Source: Septoria linicola (Eukaryota > Ascomycota > Dothideomycetes > Mycosphaerellales > Mycosphaerellaceae). From it: a stretch of 64,000 nucleotides of DNA. Of this stretch, positions 1-12,600 are shown in pieces. Both the position numbers and the translations under genes were made by a program. Where the stretch lies: the NCBI GenBank assembly GCA_024114885.1, contig CP099421.1, forward strand, positions 124,001-188,000, in the 5' to 3' direction. The notes beneath the pieces are model-generated. The model did no database searches. It was not told where the DNA came from and saw only the letters and a list, made by a program, of their open reading frames with translations. Within the stretch, counting starts at the first letter, position 1. Each line of letters starts with the position of its first letter.

Positions 1-1233
1 GCTCTATTAAGTCCTCTCTAATAGCTAATCTAGAACTAAGTTACTTAATACTACTCTAGAGGCTACGTTCGGTCGCGATAGAATAGAAACGAGGACTTCG
101 ATATAGTATGTTTTACTAATATCTTATATACTCGTCTCGTTTTTCTAAAGCTTATCTAGGCTCTTAGGAATTATAGCGTAGCGAAGTTAGTTAGTATTTA
201 TAGTATATCGATAGTATCTCTCTATTATCTCTAATAATTCTCTATCTTTATAATCGTAATTTAAATATTTATATATAGTATATCGAAGCTATAGACTAGG
301 TTCGTAGTCGCTATATATCTTATAGATATAAAGTTAATCCTACTATACGCTATCGTAATTACTAACTATATCGATATCTTCCTCTCTAGGTTTTTTAGAT
401 ACTAAGCTCTATTTTATAACGCCTTAGGAGCTAGTAGGGTCGTCGAGTATCTATAGGTTAAGGTTAATTCTATATACGACCTAGGAGATAGGCTATTATT
501 AATATAAGCTTACTATTCTAAGCTACTACTATATAATTAGACTAGTCGCTAAGTAAGTAGGATTTACTTATTTATAAGCCTTATAGTAAGTAAGTAAGTA
601 AGTAGAGAGCCTAGCTATTATATAAGTAAGGTAAGTAAGTAAGTAAATAGATAGTAAGTAACTTATAAGCCTTATAGCGTTATCCTTCTTCTCTACTATA
701 CGTACCTATACGATAGCGTTAGATCGTTTATTATACTATTCTCTACTATTTAATAGTATTAAGATAGACGAGATAATCGAGTAGTATCTATAAGTATATA
801 GGATAGTATAGTTAGGCTATTATAAGTATCTATACGTATTAAGGGTAAGGGTATTAGTATAGTTATTAGATCGTAATAAGGTAAATAAGAATTATTAAAG
901 AAGTAGCTAAAGCTATATAATTAGGCGAATTAATTAGCTCGGCTAGCTTAACCGAGCTCGCTTATATACGCTTAATACTAAATCTAATAGCTTTAGACTC
1001 TAGATTCCTTATAATCTACTATTATAATTATAGTATTATTACTAGTATATTATATAATATTACTAAAATATATTAGATAGATATTCTAAGTAGTATAAAA
1101 TAGAGCTTAGATAGTTAGTAAAATTTCTATATAAAAACATCTCTATATTTATATAGCCCTAGCTCTAAGATTTTAAGCTCGTTTTCTTATTATATTTTAA
1201 TATTAATAGACTATTACTTCCTAGCGTACTAAG
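1..1233. other. Unassigned RIP-degraded DNA
   Basis: No element or gene could be named here. CpA and TpG are nearly absent, so it has been through RIP and was probably repetitive. On the minus strand between about 560 and 1 some frames stay open apart from TAG/TAA, but no motif is recognisable. The one clear local structure is a TAAG-type simple repeat at 549-666. Nothing else is supported. Confidence 0.6.
549..666. repeat. TAAG microsatellite with flanking 14-bp duplication
   Basis: Runs of GTAAGTAAGTAAG occur in two blocks, near 587-604 and 627-646, with degenerate units around them. A short segment, TATAAGCCTTATAG, lies on each side (about 573-586 and 664-677), so one block plus its flank may have duplicated in tandem. 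No coding or regulatory role is visible. Confidence 0.7.
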
Positions 1234-1376
1234 AATCTGTCTCTAATATTATAGATATACGACTATATAGCCTTAAAATAATTTAGACGACTAAACTAGC
1301 TATAGCGATTCGAATAGGAAAGAGTATACGCTCTAAAACGCGTATTCTATAGTATAGTAGGTATTAGAAACAGATT
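1234..1376. repeat. 16-bp inverted repeat 5' of the hAT relic
   Basis: AATCTGTCTCTAATAT at 1234-1249 is the reverse complement, with two transition mismatches, of the segment at 1361-1376. The spacer is 111 bp. The pair lies just upstream of the hAT-like coding relic and could be the end of that element or a separate small inverted-repeat element. No target-site duplication was found that would decide this. Confidence 0.45.
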
Positions 1377-1501
1377 TAGTTCGGTCTTAGAGTTATAAGT
1401 TATCGGCTTATAGAGATACGGATATACTAACTAAGAGCGATAATCTTATCTTTAAATACTAGCGTATTTATAATAACGCTATTATAGAGCTTAGTATAAA
1501 T

Positions 1502-3079
1502 ATAGAATTAGTATTAGATCTATCTTTAGTAATTAGGATAGACCTAGAGTCTATACTATTAGAATTAGCTACGTAGGTAGATAATAACGCGTCTATATAA
1601 GCTTCGTAGCCTATACTCTTTTAGCGCCTTATAAAGTATAAATACGATAACGATACTAAATTACTCGACTAACTAGACTTTAAACGATTACCTATATACT
1701 TATAGCTACTAGACGATACTTAGATAATATTATAGGTCTTTACGTATAGCTAGCGGCTATAGAATACGTAGAAGAAGGTAGTTTAGGTATATAAGATCTA
1801 CTACTCTCGAAGGACGTAGTTATATAGTAAATAGGCTAGTATCTACGACGTAGATAAATTAACCTTATTAGTAGGAGTATACTTAAGATAAATATATAGT
1901 ATATATAAGGAAGGTAAGGAGCTAGAAACATCTTCTAGTAAGTAGTATAAGCTAATAGACAAGTATATTACGCCTTAGAGTATTAATAACAATATAGCTA
2001 TTAAATTCGATATAGACGACTTCTTTACGTTACTATATATATAGCTAATTATAGACAATATTACCTTCTATAAGTACGATTTACTAGCCTTTAGAGCGCT
2101 TCTATCCTACCTCTAACCTCGTTACTACTAATTTATTCCTTTATACTAAACTACGAGCTCTAAGATAGTATTAGTATTCGATAAACAACTCGGCTATATT
2201 ATAGAGGAGTTAGTAGCCGCTATTACGAAGATTAGCTTCTTATTCGACCTATAGACGTCTAAAAACAAACTAGTATTACTTAGTATTATTATATACTTTA
2301 TCTCTATAGAAGGTAAACTAAAGATAATATTACTAGATCTACTAAGGTAGAAGGGCTATTATACTAGCTATAATATTATAGAGACTATAGTAGAGATAAT
2401 AGTATACTATAACCTATACGATAAAGTTAGTTACTTTATCTCTAATAACGCTAGTAATAACTCTAAGGTAATTAAGTATCTTACGTAGGAATACAGCTTC
2501 GATAAATACTAGAATTAGCTACGCTATATAGGCTATATATTTAACCTCGTTAGATAGGCTACGCTAACTAGTAAAGATCTAGAAGTACTTAAATCTAAAG
2601 CTATTAATATAGCTACTAATAGACTAACGTTTAAGGATATAATACTACTATATTAGCGTCGCTATAGACTAATTAGTAAGCTTTATAATACGCTCTATTA
2701 TCTTGATCGTTTACTATAGGTATAGGAGAAGGTAGAACGACTATAGCTTACTAAGGTAGCTCTATTTAAGGTAGATAGCGACAAGGACATATATCGTCTA
2801 TTATACGACGTATATACGCGCTAGTACTCGTTCGACGATAGCTCTAAGCGTATATTAAAGCTTAGAGCCGCTATTAATAAGTACTACGAATAAGAGGTAG
2901 ATAAGTAGTATATAGCTATATAGAAGTAGACTAAGAAATATCCTAATAGGTACTATATAAAGCTAGAGCCTTCTATCGTCTATAATTAATTAATAGACGA
3001 CGATTAGTATATAATTAAGTAGTATCGTAAGATCCTCTAGCTATTAAAGATAGTAATAAAGACACTATAAAGTACTAGC
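1502..3079 (+). pseudogene. hAT-family transposase relic, C-terminus missing
   Basis: One frame (codons starting at positions that leave remainder 2 when divided by 3) stays open for about 526 codons apart from TAG/TAA. Near 1785-1880 it reads VYKIYYSRRT followed by a spaced DVDK segment, which resembles a BED zinc finger with its Cys turned to Tyr by TG-to-TA change. Near 2243 it reads FDL-stop-TSKNKL, matching the FDLWTS block of the hAT RNaseH-like domain, and near 2432 YFISNNASNN, matching the hAT DNASNN block with its Asp changed to Asn. At about 2500-2570 the QLRYIGYIFNLV-like stretch is another hAT hallmark. Functional enzymes cut and paste DNA and make 8-bp target duplications. The C-terminal dimerisation region is absent: the frame stops at the 171-bp repeat beginning at 3080. 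It is older than the LTR elements to its right, or at least as heavily mutated. Confidence 0.75.
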
Positions 3080-3251
3080 TATAAAAGAGGTATATAGTAA
3101 TATATAGAGCGCCTTCCTAATAAGACTATTAGGATATCGTAAGACTAATTCTTACCTTCTTTTAGATATATACGCGTACTATAATTATATCGTACGCTAA
3201 GCCTACGAGCCTAAGGCGGGTCTTAGCCTTCGACCTTACCTAGCTCTTATA
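3080..3251 (+). mobile_element. 171-bp repeat, MITE-like (left copy)
   Basis: This 172-bp segment is nearly identical, apart from transitions, to the reverse complement of 54638-54808. It starts TATAAAAGAG and ends CTCTTATA, so its ends are weakly inverted. Both copies are bounded by TA on each side, which would fit a TA target duplication of the Tc1/mariner type. The left flank is the hAT relic and the right flank is the end of B2. It has no coding capacity. I first took it for a short LTR, but the two copies are in opposite orientation and the right copy interrupts a B-family gag. Confidence 0.55.
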
Positions 3252-3883
3252 ACTATCTTCTCTTTCTAAGAGAGCTACCCTTAGCGATAACTCTTACTTT
3301 ATAGGTTATATTCTAGGCTTCCTATTTAGTCTTTATAATATACCTTATATATTCTACGCCTATCGCGTCTCTAACGCGTTATACCTACGAACCTTTAGCG
3401 TATTATATAAATCCGCGCTATAAAGTAAAGAGTTACTATATATATTACGTTTACGTAGTAATATATTCCTTACTATAGCGACTATAATTCGTAGCTCGAG
3501 CGTATTCTTTAAAAACTCTTCTAACTCTCTCTTAGACTTTCTTTCTATATATAATATTTTCTATATTCTTAGTAAAGCTAGTATCTCTATACGATAACTA
3601 TACTACTAACGTAAGTATAATACTACTAAAGCGTACTAGAGTCGTAGTTACGAACTACCTACTCTATACTATCGACGATATTAGAGGCTATAGAGATATC
3701 GATATCTACCTCTACTATATTAAGTATACTTATAATAGTATAGCTCTTCGAATACTCCTTTACTTAGCGTCTTATAGTTCTTCTTTAATCTTTCTATAGC
3801 TTCCTTAGTAGCTAGTACCTCTCTTTTAGAAAGCGCGCTCTAAGCTTCTCGCCTACTCGTTACTAGCTCTAGATTAAAACTAT
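3252..3883 (-). pseudogene. Ty3/gypsy B2, region downstream of integrase
   Basis: With A2 (3884-51228) removed, this piece is contiguous with 51233 onward and continues the minus-strand reading of element B2 past its integrase core. Minus-strand frames show basic, helix-rich sequence such as KSYTIIS and EAIERLKKN near 3700-3850, like the region between the Ty3 integrase core and its C-terminal module. Frame shifts between neighbouring stretches suggest indels as well as RIP. A chromodomain or a B-family 3' LTR could not be recognised, so the 3' end of B2 is either lost or too degraded to see. Confidence 0.5.
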
Positions 3884-4162
3884 TAATAGATAATAACTAC
3901 TCTAATACTAACCTTCTAAGTAGGTATAAGAGTAGCTATTATAGTACAAGACCTATTCGGAGAGTAATAGTCTTGTAATACGTATATTAACTAGTAGTAA
4001 CGAGCTTAAACTAGTAGCTCTAGAACTAAGAGCGTATACTAGGACTATAGGATATTAAATTAATTAAGTAGAGTAAATATTGCTATCTTAGAAACGAGCT
4101 ACTACCTTGCTTTTATACTAAAACTACTAAGTACAGTATATAAGTAGGCCTTTACCTTACTA
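3884..4162 (-). repeat. 3' LTR of A2
   Basis: The 279-bp repeat matches 17489-17767, 42959-43237 and 50950-51228. In element orientation it begins TAGTAAGG and ends ATCTATTA, consistent with TG...CA ends after RIP. Differences among the four copies are almost all transitions. The purine-rich stretch AAGGAAGGGAGGA lies directly upstream in element orientation (4163-4177) and is the likely polypurine tract. Confidence 0.92.
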
Positions 4163-4323
4163 ATCCTCCCTTCCTTAGTATCTAACTAGACACCTAACTA
4201 CCTATAGATCTTACTTAGAATTACTTAAAACTAGCTAGTTTTTCTATTAAAGTCTATTAAACTTTTAATTAGTAGCCTATTAAATAGTTACCTTTTCTAA
4301 CGATAACTACTAAAAACACCTTC

Positions 4324-7300
4324 TTAGATCTAATTATTATTCGCTAGACGCTACTCTTCTACTATATCCTTAGGGATCTCCTTAGGAATAGCCTCTCTCT
4401 TCTTCGATACTAATACTTCTAAGTTACTATCTACGCTTATAAAGCTAGCTTTACTAAATATATACTCTTTAATATCTATAGCTATAGCGTAGGTAGTATC
4501 GAATTAAGCTTTAGCCGTAGTCTACTATTTAGCTATATAGACCTTAAACTCCTCCTTACTTATACTAAAGAGCTTCTTTATTTCTATACTTACTACCTAA
4601 TCCGCCTATAGAACTCGGCCTACTAAGGTATTAGAAATCGGGCCTAGGCTAGTTAGTAGTACCTTTATAATAAAAGGTTTTATCGCTCGTATAGAGTATA
4701 TAGTACTAGAAGCTATAAAGGGTATCTACTCGCGATAGAGATATACGCTATAGATCGTAGGAACGTTAACGTAATTACTATTAGATAGCTTATCTAACGT
4801 ATAACTATTAGAGTAGGCTAGAAATACTATCGGAATTATACGATACTCTTCGTCTATACGAGTATACTACTAAGGGAGGTAGAGGTACGAAATAACTAGT
4901 AAGCCTACTTTAGTATAAAGGTTCTTCTAACTAAGGTTAAGGCTAGCTTTTATATTATTAGTAATTACTAGAGCTATAGTCTCGACGAAGCCTATACTAT
5001 AGCTTTACTTATTAGAGATAATACGCCTCGCTAGCTACTTCGCCTCCTTAGGGTTAAAGAGCCTATTACTAGCCGCGTTAGAGGTTAGTAAAAGTCGTCC
5101 TCTATCGCTAGTATCGTCTAGAGAGATCGTAAACTAAACCTAATTAAGGCTCTTCTCCTTAAGTAGTATATTCTTATTTAAGACGATATACTAGAAGCTA
5201 TTAGGGTAGTTTAAACTAGCCTTATCGTCGAAGATATAAAAGGTAGTAGATAGGTAGGTTACGTATTTAATAGTCGTATACGGAGTAGTAACTAGCTAAT
5301 ATAGCTATAGTAGAGGATACTAGCGAAGAAACTATTAGGATAGCGAGTACTATATACTACGAGACTAACTATACTAACTAATAGCTATATTATACTATCG
5401 ATATACTATAAACTTATACTATATAGCTTCGAGTAAAGAGTCTAGGATCTAAAATAGGCCTCTAGTAGAAGAAGAATAAAAGAGGAAGCCGTAGTCGGTC
5501 TAGGTACCCTTATTACTATCGTAGTCTAAGAGCTCCTAAGCCTTCTAATAGACGTTAGAAGTAACCTTCAAGTCTACCTCGGTCGTAGAGAACTAAAAGG
5601 GTCCGAGGTAGCTTCTACCTACCTTACGTATTAGAGCGTTAATATCGTTCTCTAGTTCCTAAGTATTAGTACTCTTCTTACTACGACGAGTACGTCCTAT
5701 AGGCTTAGAGAAGAAAGTATTTACTTCTAGCTTAAACTACGTCTAGTTTTAAGTATTCTAGGCGATAAGGGCTTAGAGATCAGCTATACTACCTATCTAA
5801 ATAATACGCTAGTAGAGAGTATACGTTACGTTAGCCGTCTTTAGTAGCTTTAAACCTATAGTATTACCTATCTTAGCTATATATTCTTTATAAAGAGGCT
5901 AGCTAAGGTATAGAAGAATATTAATTAAAGCGTAGCTCTTAGCTACTTTCTTCTTCTTCTAGACATTATCGACTTCTTTAAAAGCTCTACTAACGATTAT
6001 ATAGTAGTAGACTTTAGAGGTAATACTATCCTTTATATAAGCCTAGTAGCGTAGATTAGGCTCCGAGTCGCTCTCTAGCTTAATTCTACTATTATCTTCT
6101 AGTACGATTAGCGATAGGCGTTACGGACTCGGTAGTAGCTCTATTATAGGTAGTACTTAGTCTTACGTAGGATCGTTATTACCTAAAGTATTTAGTATAG
6201 GAGAAGTTTCGATCGAGTTAATAATAGTTTCTCTAGCGCGAATTCTAGTAAGCCTCCTACTCTTATAAAGGACGAGCGTAGGCTTCTTTATAGAGCTTAG
6301 CGTTAACTTCTCTAATTAAGCTTTTAGCCTCTATATAGTACTAGGCGATACAGAATCTCTAAGACGAGGCTTCGAGGTCGTAAGTAAATTATCTTCTTTT
6401 TCTTAACTAGAGTTTCGAGTAGGACTAGATAAGGATAGGCTCTTAGGCGTAGAGGAGGAGAGTCGTCTATTAGATCTTAGATTTCTAGGAGAAGGTAATA
6501 GTCTATAGGATATTAAAAGCTATCTCTCTACTACCGAGAATATATAAGTCGGTTCTTCGAAGGCCTCTTCTTTAGTAAGCTTAACTATAAATCTGTACTA
6601 ATTAAGTCTATAGCCCGCCTCTAGGCGTACCTCTCTTATCTTATAGCTAAATACGTCGACCTATAAGAGCTTCTTCTTAAACTTATTCTAGTAGCGTCTC
6701 CTATCTAAGTTCGTATTAATAAAGCCTAAGCTCTACGAGCTAGGAGTCTTCTTACTTCTCTATAGCTAAAAATACTAGCTATAAGAGAATATATTCGCTA
6801 TCTACTAATAGAAACGATCTTGCTTTTACTATACTAAGAAGACCTAGTCTTTAGGCTCGCTCTCTTTAAAGACGCCTTTATACTTATTTAACTATTAGCG
6901 AAGGTTCCTAAGTATCTCTTTATTATATAAGACTTAGTTAAGGAAGAGGAAGTTTTACTTGTACCTAAACTCTATACGTAGCTACTACTAAATCAAGTTT
7001 CTCTCTTTTACTAAGTCTTAGCCTTCTTAACGTATCTTCTTTATATTATCGCGCTTTATACTCTACGCGTTAAGGTACTTTAGTAAAATCTTAGTAGAGA
7101 GGCGTTTAAAGAAGTTAAACACGCTAATCTTTATCTCGTCGTTTACTTTCTCGACTTACTTAAGTACTAAGTCGACGCTCTCCTCTTAGTCTTATAGTAT
7201 CTCTAGCGATAGAATAGCTTTAGTAGTATTATTAAAGTTCGTTATACTAGTAAGAGGTCTACTTAAAGGCTAGAAGCTAACGATAGAGCCTTCGCGATTA
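4324..7300 (-). pseudogene. ORF3 of A2 (unknown protein, truncated N-terminus)
   Basis: This is the reverse-complement counterpart of ORF3 in A1 (33307-33882 plus 40188-42797). It ends at TAA 4324-4326, matching the A1 stop. Function is not recognised. The N-terminal third is charged and heptad-like (coiled-coil prone), the middle is Ser/Thr/Pro-rich, and the C-terminal part contains the blocks shared with ORF3 of element C. Its first part is missing: at about 7300 ORF3 is joined directly to pol by a deletion. All in-frame stops seen are TAG or TAA, as expected from RIP of Gln and Trp codons. No clear signal peptide or catalytic motif was seen. Confidence 0.7.
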
Positions 7301-9009
7301 ATACGAGCTCGCGCTTTAGGTTTATTAATAACTCGCTATAGAGGTCTAGCTACTCGCTCTTAGCGCTAGAGCTAGTTATTCTTAATATAAAATAGCCGAC
7401 ACTTCTTTCTTAACTACTTATACTCGTTATTAGAAACTCCCTTAGGTCTTTATATCTATATAAGTATAAAAGCGATATTTATTAACTCCTAAGAGTAGAT
7501 TCTATTAATCGTAGGTAGCTCGCTCTAAATCACCTATATAGAGAAAGCGTTAACGTAAAAGATATCGAAGAATTGCTCGTTAATTATTAGATCTACGTCT
7601 TCTTTCTACTCTATAGCCTCTATATCTTTAGGCATAGTAGGCTTTCTTAATAACGAATCTAGAGCTATATACTTCCTACTAGGAATATATATAACGTTAA
7701 AGTCGAAGAGGTAGATCTATACTAGCTAGCGCGTTATTACTATATTTAGTAAATTAGAGGCAGCCTTATTAAGCTAGTAAACGAGGGTATTTATATTAAT
7801 CTCTAGTTAGAAGTATACTCTAAATAACTATAGTTTTAGCTTCTTTAATACCTTTAGTATACTAAGGTATTCGCGCTTTCTAGTATTATACTTGACTTCT
7901 ACTAGGTTAAATAGGCTAGACTTATACCGAACTAGATAGCGGAGAAGTAGCTCGTCTCGATTATATTAGGAAAGCGTATATCTCTAACCTTTACTACTCG
8001 AATCTACGCCTACGACGATAAGTCCTACTCCTTCTCTATAGTTAAGAGTAACTAGGGCTAGAGCTGAAACTAGTACCTTTAAGACGACGTCTTTAGCTAG
8101 TTAGTGTTCGGTAGTCTATTAAAACTTAGTATCCTTTCGTAAGAGTTTAAATAGTAGAGTAAGGATAATCGTAAAACCTTTAACCTAGACGTAGTAGTAT
8201 GTAACTACGCTAAGGAAGATTCGAACCTTCTTCTAATTTTCTAGCGTTAGCTATTTCTTAATCTTCGCTACTCTCGTAAAGTCTAGATAGCGACTATCGA
8301 TACTAGTAAGGTAACTAACGATTACTAGTTGTTCGTAATAGAGCTATAGCTTATTAAAAGCCACGGTTATATTAGCTCGTTCTATATTATAGAGGACGTC
8401 GTCTATAGCTATAATATGTTTAATAACGTAACGGTAGAGGCTAGGTTTAACCTCTTTACTATCGTACTTCGTCTTAGGCCCTTTAATACTAATATTATTA
8501 AGGAACGGCTGTACTTTATACGAGATATACTCTATAAGTACTTAATTAATAATACGAACGAACTAGGTAATAGAATTCGTAGCTCCTTATAGTAACGTTA
8601 TCTACTATAATAGTCCTAGTAGTAAGTCGAAGCCTATAAGGTCTCTATATAATTTATCGAGTAGGATTTAGTTATATCTAGAGAAGATATTAACTAACGA
8701 GGCTAGCGCGTAGCTAGTAAAGTCCTTAGAGAAACTCTTAGCGTTAGGTAGTAAGTTCGAATCTCTTATAGTAACTTAATTAAACTTCTAAGCTACGTTA
8801 ATTAACTAATACTTCTTTAGTTTACCTATCTCTATCTTCTTACTAATAAGGAAGTATAGGTTTCGATAGATACTATAGTATAGCTTAAGAGTTCTAGCTT
8901 AGATTCGTTATCTTAGTATATCTTCTACGATATATTATAGCGATAGGTTTAGCTTAAAGCCTAGGTACTACTATAGCTCGTAAGAAATTGTCTAAATCTT
9001 CTATAGTAG
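7300..9009 (-). pseudogene. A2 pol: reverse transcriptase C-half and RNase H
   Basis: The minus strand here matches A1 from about 22,670 to 24,378: the reverse transcriptase palm and thumb, RNase H, and the spacer to integrase. The catalytic box reads FLNN at about 8495-8505 in place of FLDD, because GAT became AAT twice by TG-to-TA change. The RT N-terminus lies across element C, at 46045 onward. Integrase is absent: the sequence jumps at about 7300 into ORF3. The A1 counterpart is intact across this point, so A2 carries the deletion. Confidence 0.85.
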
Positions 9010-9454
9010 TATAACGTAGTAGGCGTCCCTATACCTAGTAGGTAGGCCTATAGCGGCTACTACCGCCTAGGCGTATAAAAGCGATTTTCGAGCTTACCGT
9101 AGAGGTTAGGGACTATTATCCTTTATACTACTACTACTACTAAGGTTAGGAGGGACTACTTAGGTTACTACTTAGTAATTATATAATATAGTATTATTTA
9201 ATAACTTGTTCTACTTCCTACCTGTCCTCTACTAGCGCCGCTACTACGTAATCCTAATAGGCTTATAGCCTATACTACCTACTATAGCTACCGACGTATA
9301 CCTCCGCGACGACGCGCCGTAGGCACGCTACTAACCTGCCTACTATACCTACTACTAACTACTACGTAGGGCTATCGCTCGACTCCGGCTCTACGACCTA
9401 CGTATAGACTTATATACTACTACTCCTAGGTTAGTTATAGGTTTACGTACTATA
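9010..9454 (+). repeat. 5' LTR of C
   Basis: The 445-bp repeat begins TATAACGTAG and ends GTACTATA (TG...CA before RIP). It matches 45603-46044, differing by transitions and by one extra CTA in a short trinucleotide run near 9165, which explains the 3-bp length difference. The inner flank starts TAAGGAGCCGAAGG. Confidence 0.9.
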
Positions 9455-9475
9455 TAAGGAGCCGAAGGTAGAGCT
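9455..9475 (+). promoter_or_regulatory. Putative primer-binding site of C
   Basis: Directly after the 5' LTR comes GGAGCCGAAGGTAGAGCT. Family A has the closely similar GAGCCGAAGGTAGGGCT at the same place (17771 onward in A1, and in A2). The position is that of a minus-strand primer-binding site. It does not begin with TGG, so priming from a tRNA 3' end is not obvious, and the primer was not identified. Confidence 0.4.
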
Positions 9476-9693
9476 ACTATACGCCTTATAAGGAACTAGA
9501 AGTCGCGCTATGTCGCGCGTAATACGTCTAAGGTAACGCGGCCTTAGCGTAAGGACTTATTATATAGGAAGATATAGTACTATAAGGATTATAGGCGGAA
9601 CGAAGAAACGCCTTAGGAACTACTATAGTACTAGCGCGTAGGGAAGGTAACGACCGACTCTACGTAGCGTAGGCTATAAACGTATACGGGTAT

Positions 9694-12600
9694 ATGTTTA
9701 ATACTAAAAAACTAGTTAAGAAGAGGCGCCGAGCCTCGAATTACCTAAGGAAATTAGAATTATTAGTTAACTAGGAAGGAGCTACTACGGATTACCTACG
9801 AGGTAGCTATTTCCTAGGAGCTATAAAAGGTTTGTCCTTAATATCTATATTAAGATAGAGGATATTAAGAAAGTTAGAGAAATAGTCGAAGTTACTAGTT
9901 TAGCTAAAATTACCTAACGTACGCTTCTAGTATAGATAGTCTAGCCTCTAGAGGCCTAACGAGGAATCAAGCGCGCTAGAGCGCTATATATCGAGTCCTT
10001 AGATCTCTTTAACTCGTAGACCGAAGGAGTAACTTACTTTTACGACTATAGAAGAGGCGAGCGAATATAACTATTACTACCTTACCTAACTTACTATAAG
10101 CTACCGCTTCTAAAGTAACTAGCCTATTATATCCTCTCTTATAGAAGGCCGGATCTCTAATAATACTAAGGTAAATAGCTAGTCTATAGATAGCGTTCTA
10201 GTAGAAGAATATATCGATACTCGAGGATAGCTAGCTTAGTTAGGACCTATTTAGTAACCTATAATAGGGTCCTAGCTAGAGTTCGCTTCTCTCTTATAGT
10301 AAGTCCTCGAAGCGAACAAACTAAAGCTACCTATACTAGGCACTAATCAAAACTACTACTTTATTAGAGAAAATACTACTAAGTTCCTAGAGCGGTTTAA
10401 GTTAATTAGTAAGTACTATAGTCTCTAGGAGCCTTCGTACGAGGACACTATTAAGCGCCTTATTATTAACTATTATATTATACTACGTCTAGAGATTCAG
10501 CGTTTAGAGTATAAGTTATAGAAGATATTCGAGACTACCTTTCTTAATTACTTTATTAAGAGTAATACCTACTATCTTATTCGATCTAGGAAGTACCTAG
10601 AGTAGCTCTACTAAAAGAGGAAGGTAGAAAGTAATAACTTAAAAGAGTTCCTTCGCTAGTTCCGTCTTACTTCGGACTCTATTAACCTAGAAGATATAAG
10701 TAAGCGTAAGAGATTAAGGCTCTTACTAAATAGAGTACCTATAGCGATATCTAAGAAACTATATACTAAGTATAGAATCTATCTATATAAGCCGGAGACC
10801 TATAAACTATTCGAGAAGATCTTTAAGTTAGCTAAGGACCTTATTAAAGGAGAAGATAGTTTCTAGATAGAGTAGGCTCGTAACTATAGTCAACTTGAGT
10901 CCTTATAGAAGTCTATTATAGAAGGCCGGCCTATAGAAGCTATAGAAGTTATAGTTAGACTAATATAGACTAATAACGACCTAGTCTATAACTTTAACAA
11001 GTTGACTATTAATAATCTAATACTTCTAAAGTAGAAGGGCGGACATAGCTTAGCTCTCGTGCCTATCTAACCTACTAGGCAATATATGTCGCCTACTATC
11101 TAAGATAATAGTAACTAGTAGTAGTAGTAGGCTATAACGATCGAGGCGTACTTAGGGTATATTTCGCTATAGGTCGTAGAGTATATAAAAGGTTACTACT
11201 ATATCTACTATAGATTAGGCTATATAGCTAACTTCTACTTATTAATCGAGTATATAATTACGTAAGGATAGTTGACTCGTAACGCTAATAAGAGGTTAAT
11301 AGTTATAGGTATAAATAGTAAGGTTATTATAATCTAGTATCTAAAATAAGATAGGATAACGCCTCGGATCTTCTATATTAACTAGGCGTTACGTCTTTAT
11401 AGGATAGGAGGCTAGGCTATAGAGTACCTAGACTACCTAGTAAGCGATAAGTAGCGTTAATAGTAGACTAGCTACGATATAACGTAAGTAGTTCTAGGTT
11501 CTATTAAGAAAAGCTCCGATTAGACGCCTCGCGGTACCTTAGATTACTAGAATACGCCTACGGTACTATTAAAGCTATCTAGCCTCGGAGGCCCGACTAC
11601 CTAGATAGGCGCGCTAAAGGTCGTATAGGTTAACTACGCGCGATCTACGTAGATTATTAGTGTTCCTAGGCCTAAAGTATACTTTATAGAATAGGACCTT
11701 AATAGGAGACATACTAGGGTTAAGGATTTAGAAGATAAGGACGCGCCTATCCGTACTAACGTAGCGCGGATTAGTAAGAGTAAGGCTAAGGAGGCCGAGA
11801 AGCGAGCGCTAGTACCTATAATTTAGAAGTCTTAAGAGAAGGTACTTAAGAGAAGAATTTAGGCTTAGCGTGATACTATATATACCCGTAGGCCGACTAG
11901 GTACGGCATTTGTAAGGAAAGGCTTAAGGATATATACGACGACTTAGTCGATAAGGTAAACGAAGAGGATTAGTAGCGGCAAGATACTACTAGGTCTTAG
12001 ACTTTAGAAGATAGTACTATCGACTATATTAACGAGGATATAGAAGACGAGGAACCTACTCTAGTTACGCCTCCTATTTATAAGGTAAAGAAAGCCTCTA
12101 AGAAGTAGAGGCTAGATAACTAGGTAAGGTCTAAGGCACGCGTAGAGGACGATATAGCTCTAAGAGCTTAGAAGCTAGAGACAAAGCTACTACGTCGTCT
12201 ACTATAGACCCTATTTCCTATTACGCTTACTAAGTATATTATGCTTAGAGGTATCAAGCTATTACTTAAAGGACTATAGGCTTCTATCTATATAGATAAC
12301 GACGAGTTATAGGAAGCTCTTACTCGCTAAACTATAGATGTCTATATAGCTAGTATAGAACTTAGCTAATACTTTAATAATAGGCTACCTACTAAGATAT
12401 AGGGATAGAGGTTACTACTATACTAAGCATATTCTCTCCTTAGGGAATTAGTGCCTAAAGGCTAGTATAAACCTTACGCGAGATATAATATAGTTACTAT
12501 TAATAGAGGTATTATAGTATATACTAGTAAGGCTAATCCGTAGAAGGAGCTATACGAGCAATTAGTAGTAGTCGACCTGTCTAGCGTTACTCGAGACGTC

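Noticed and set aside
838..852. AAGGGTAAGGGTA, a possible telomere-like repeat
   Set aside because: Only two short units, and not TTAGGG; too little to call telomeric.
3080..3251. Continuation of the hAT transposase frame
   Set aside because: The segment recurs in inverse orientation inside an unrelated gag, so it is a separate repeat, not hAT coding sequence.
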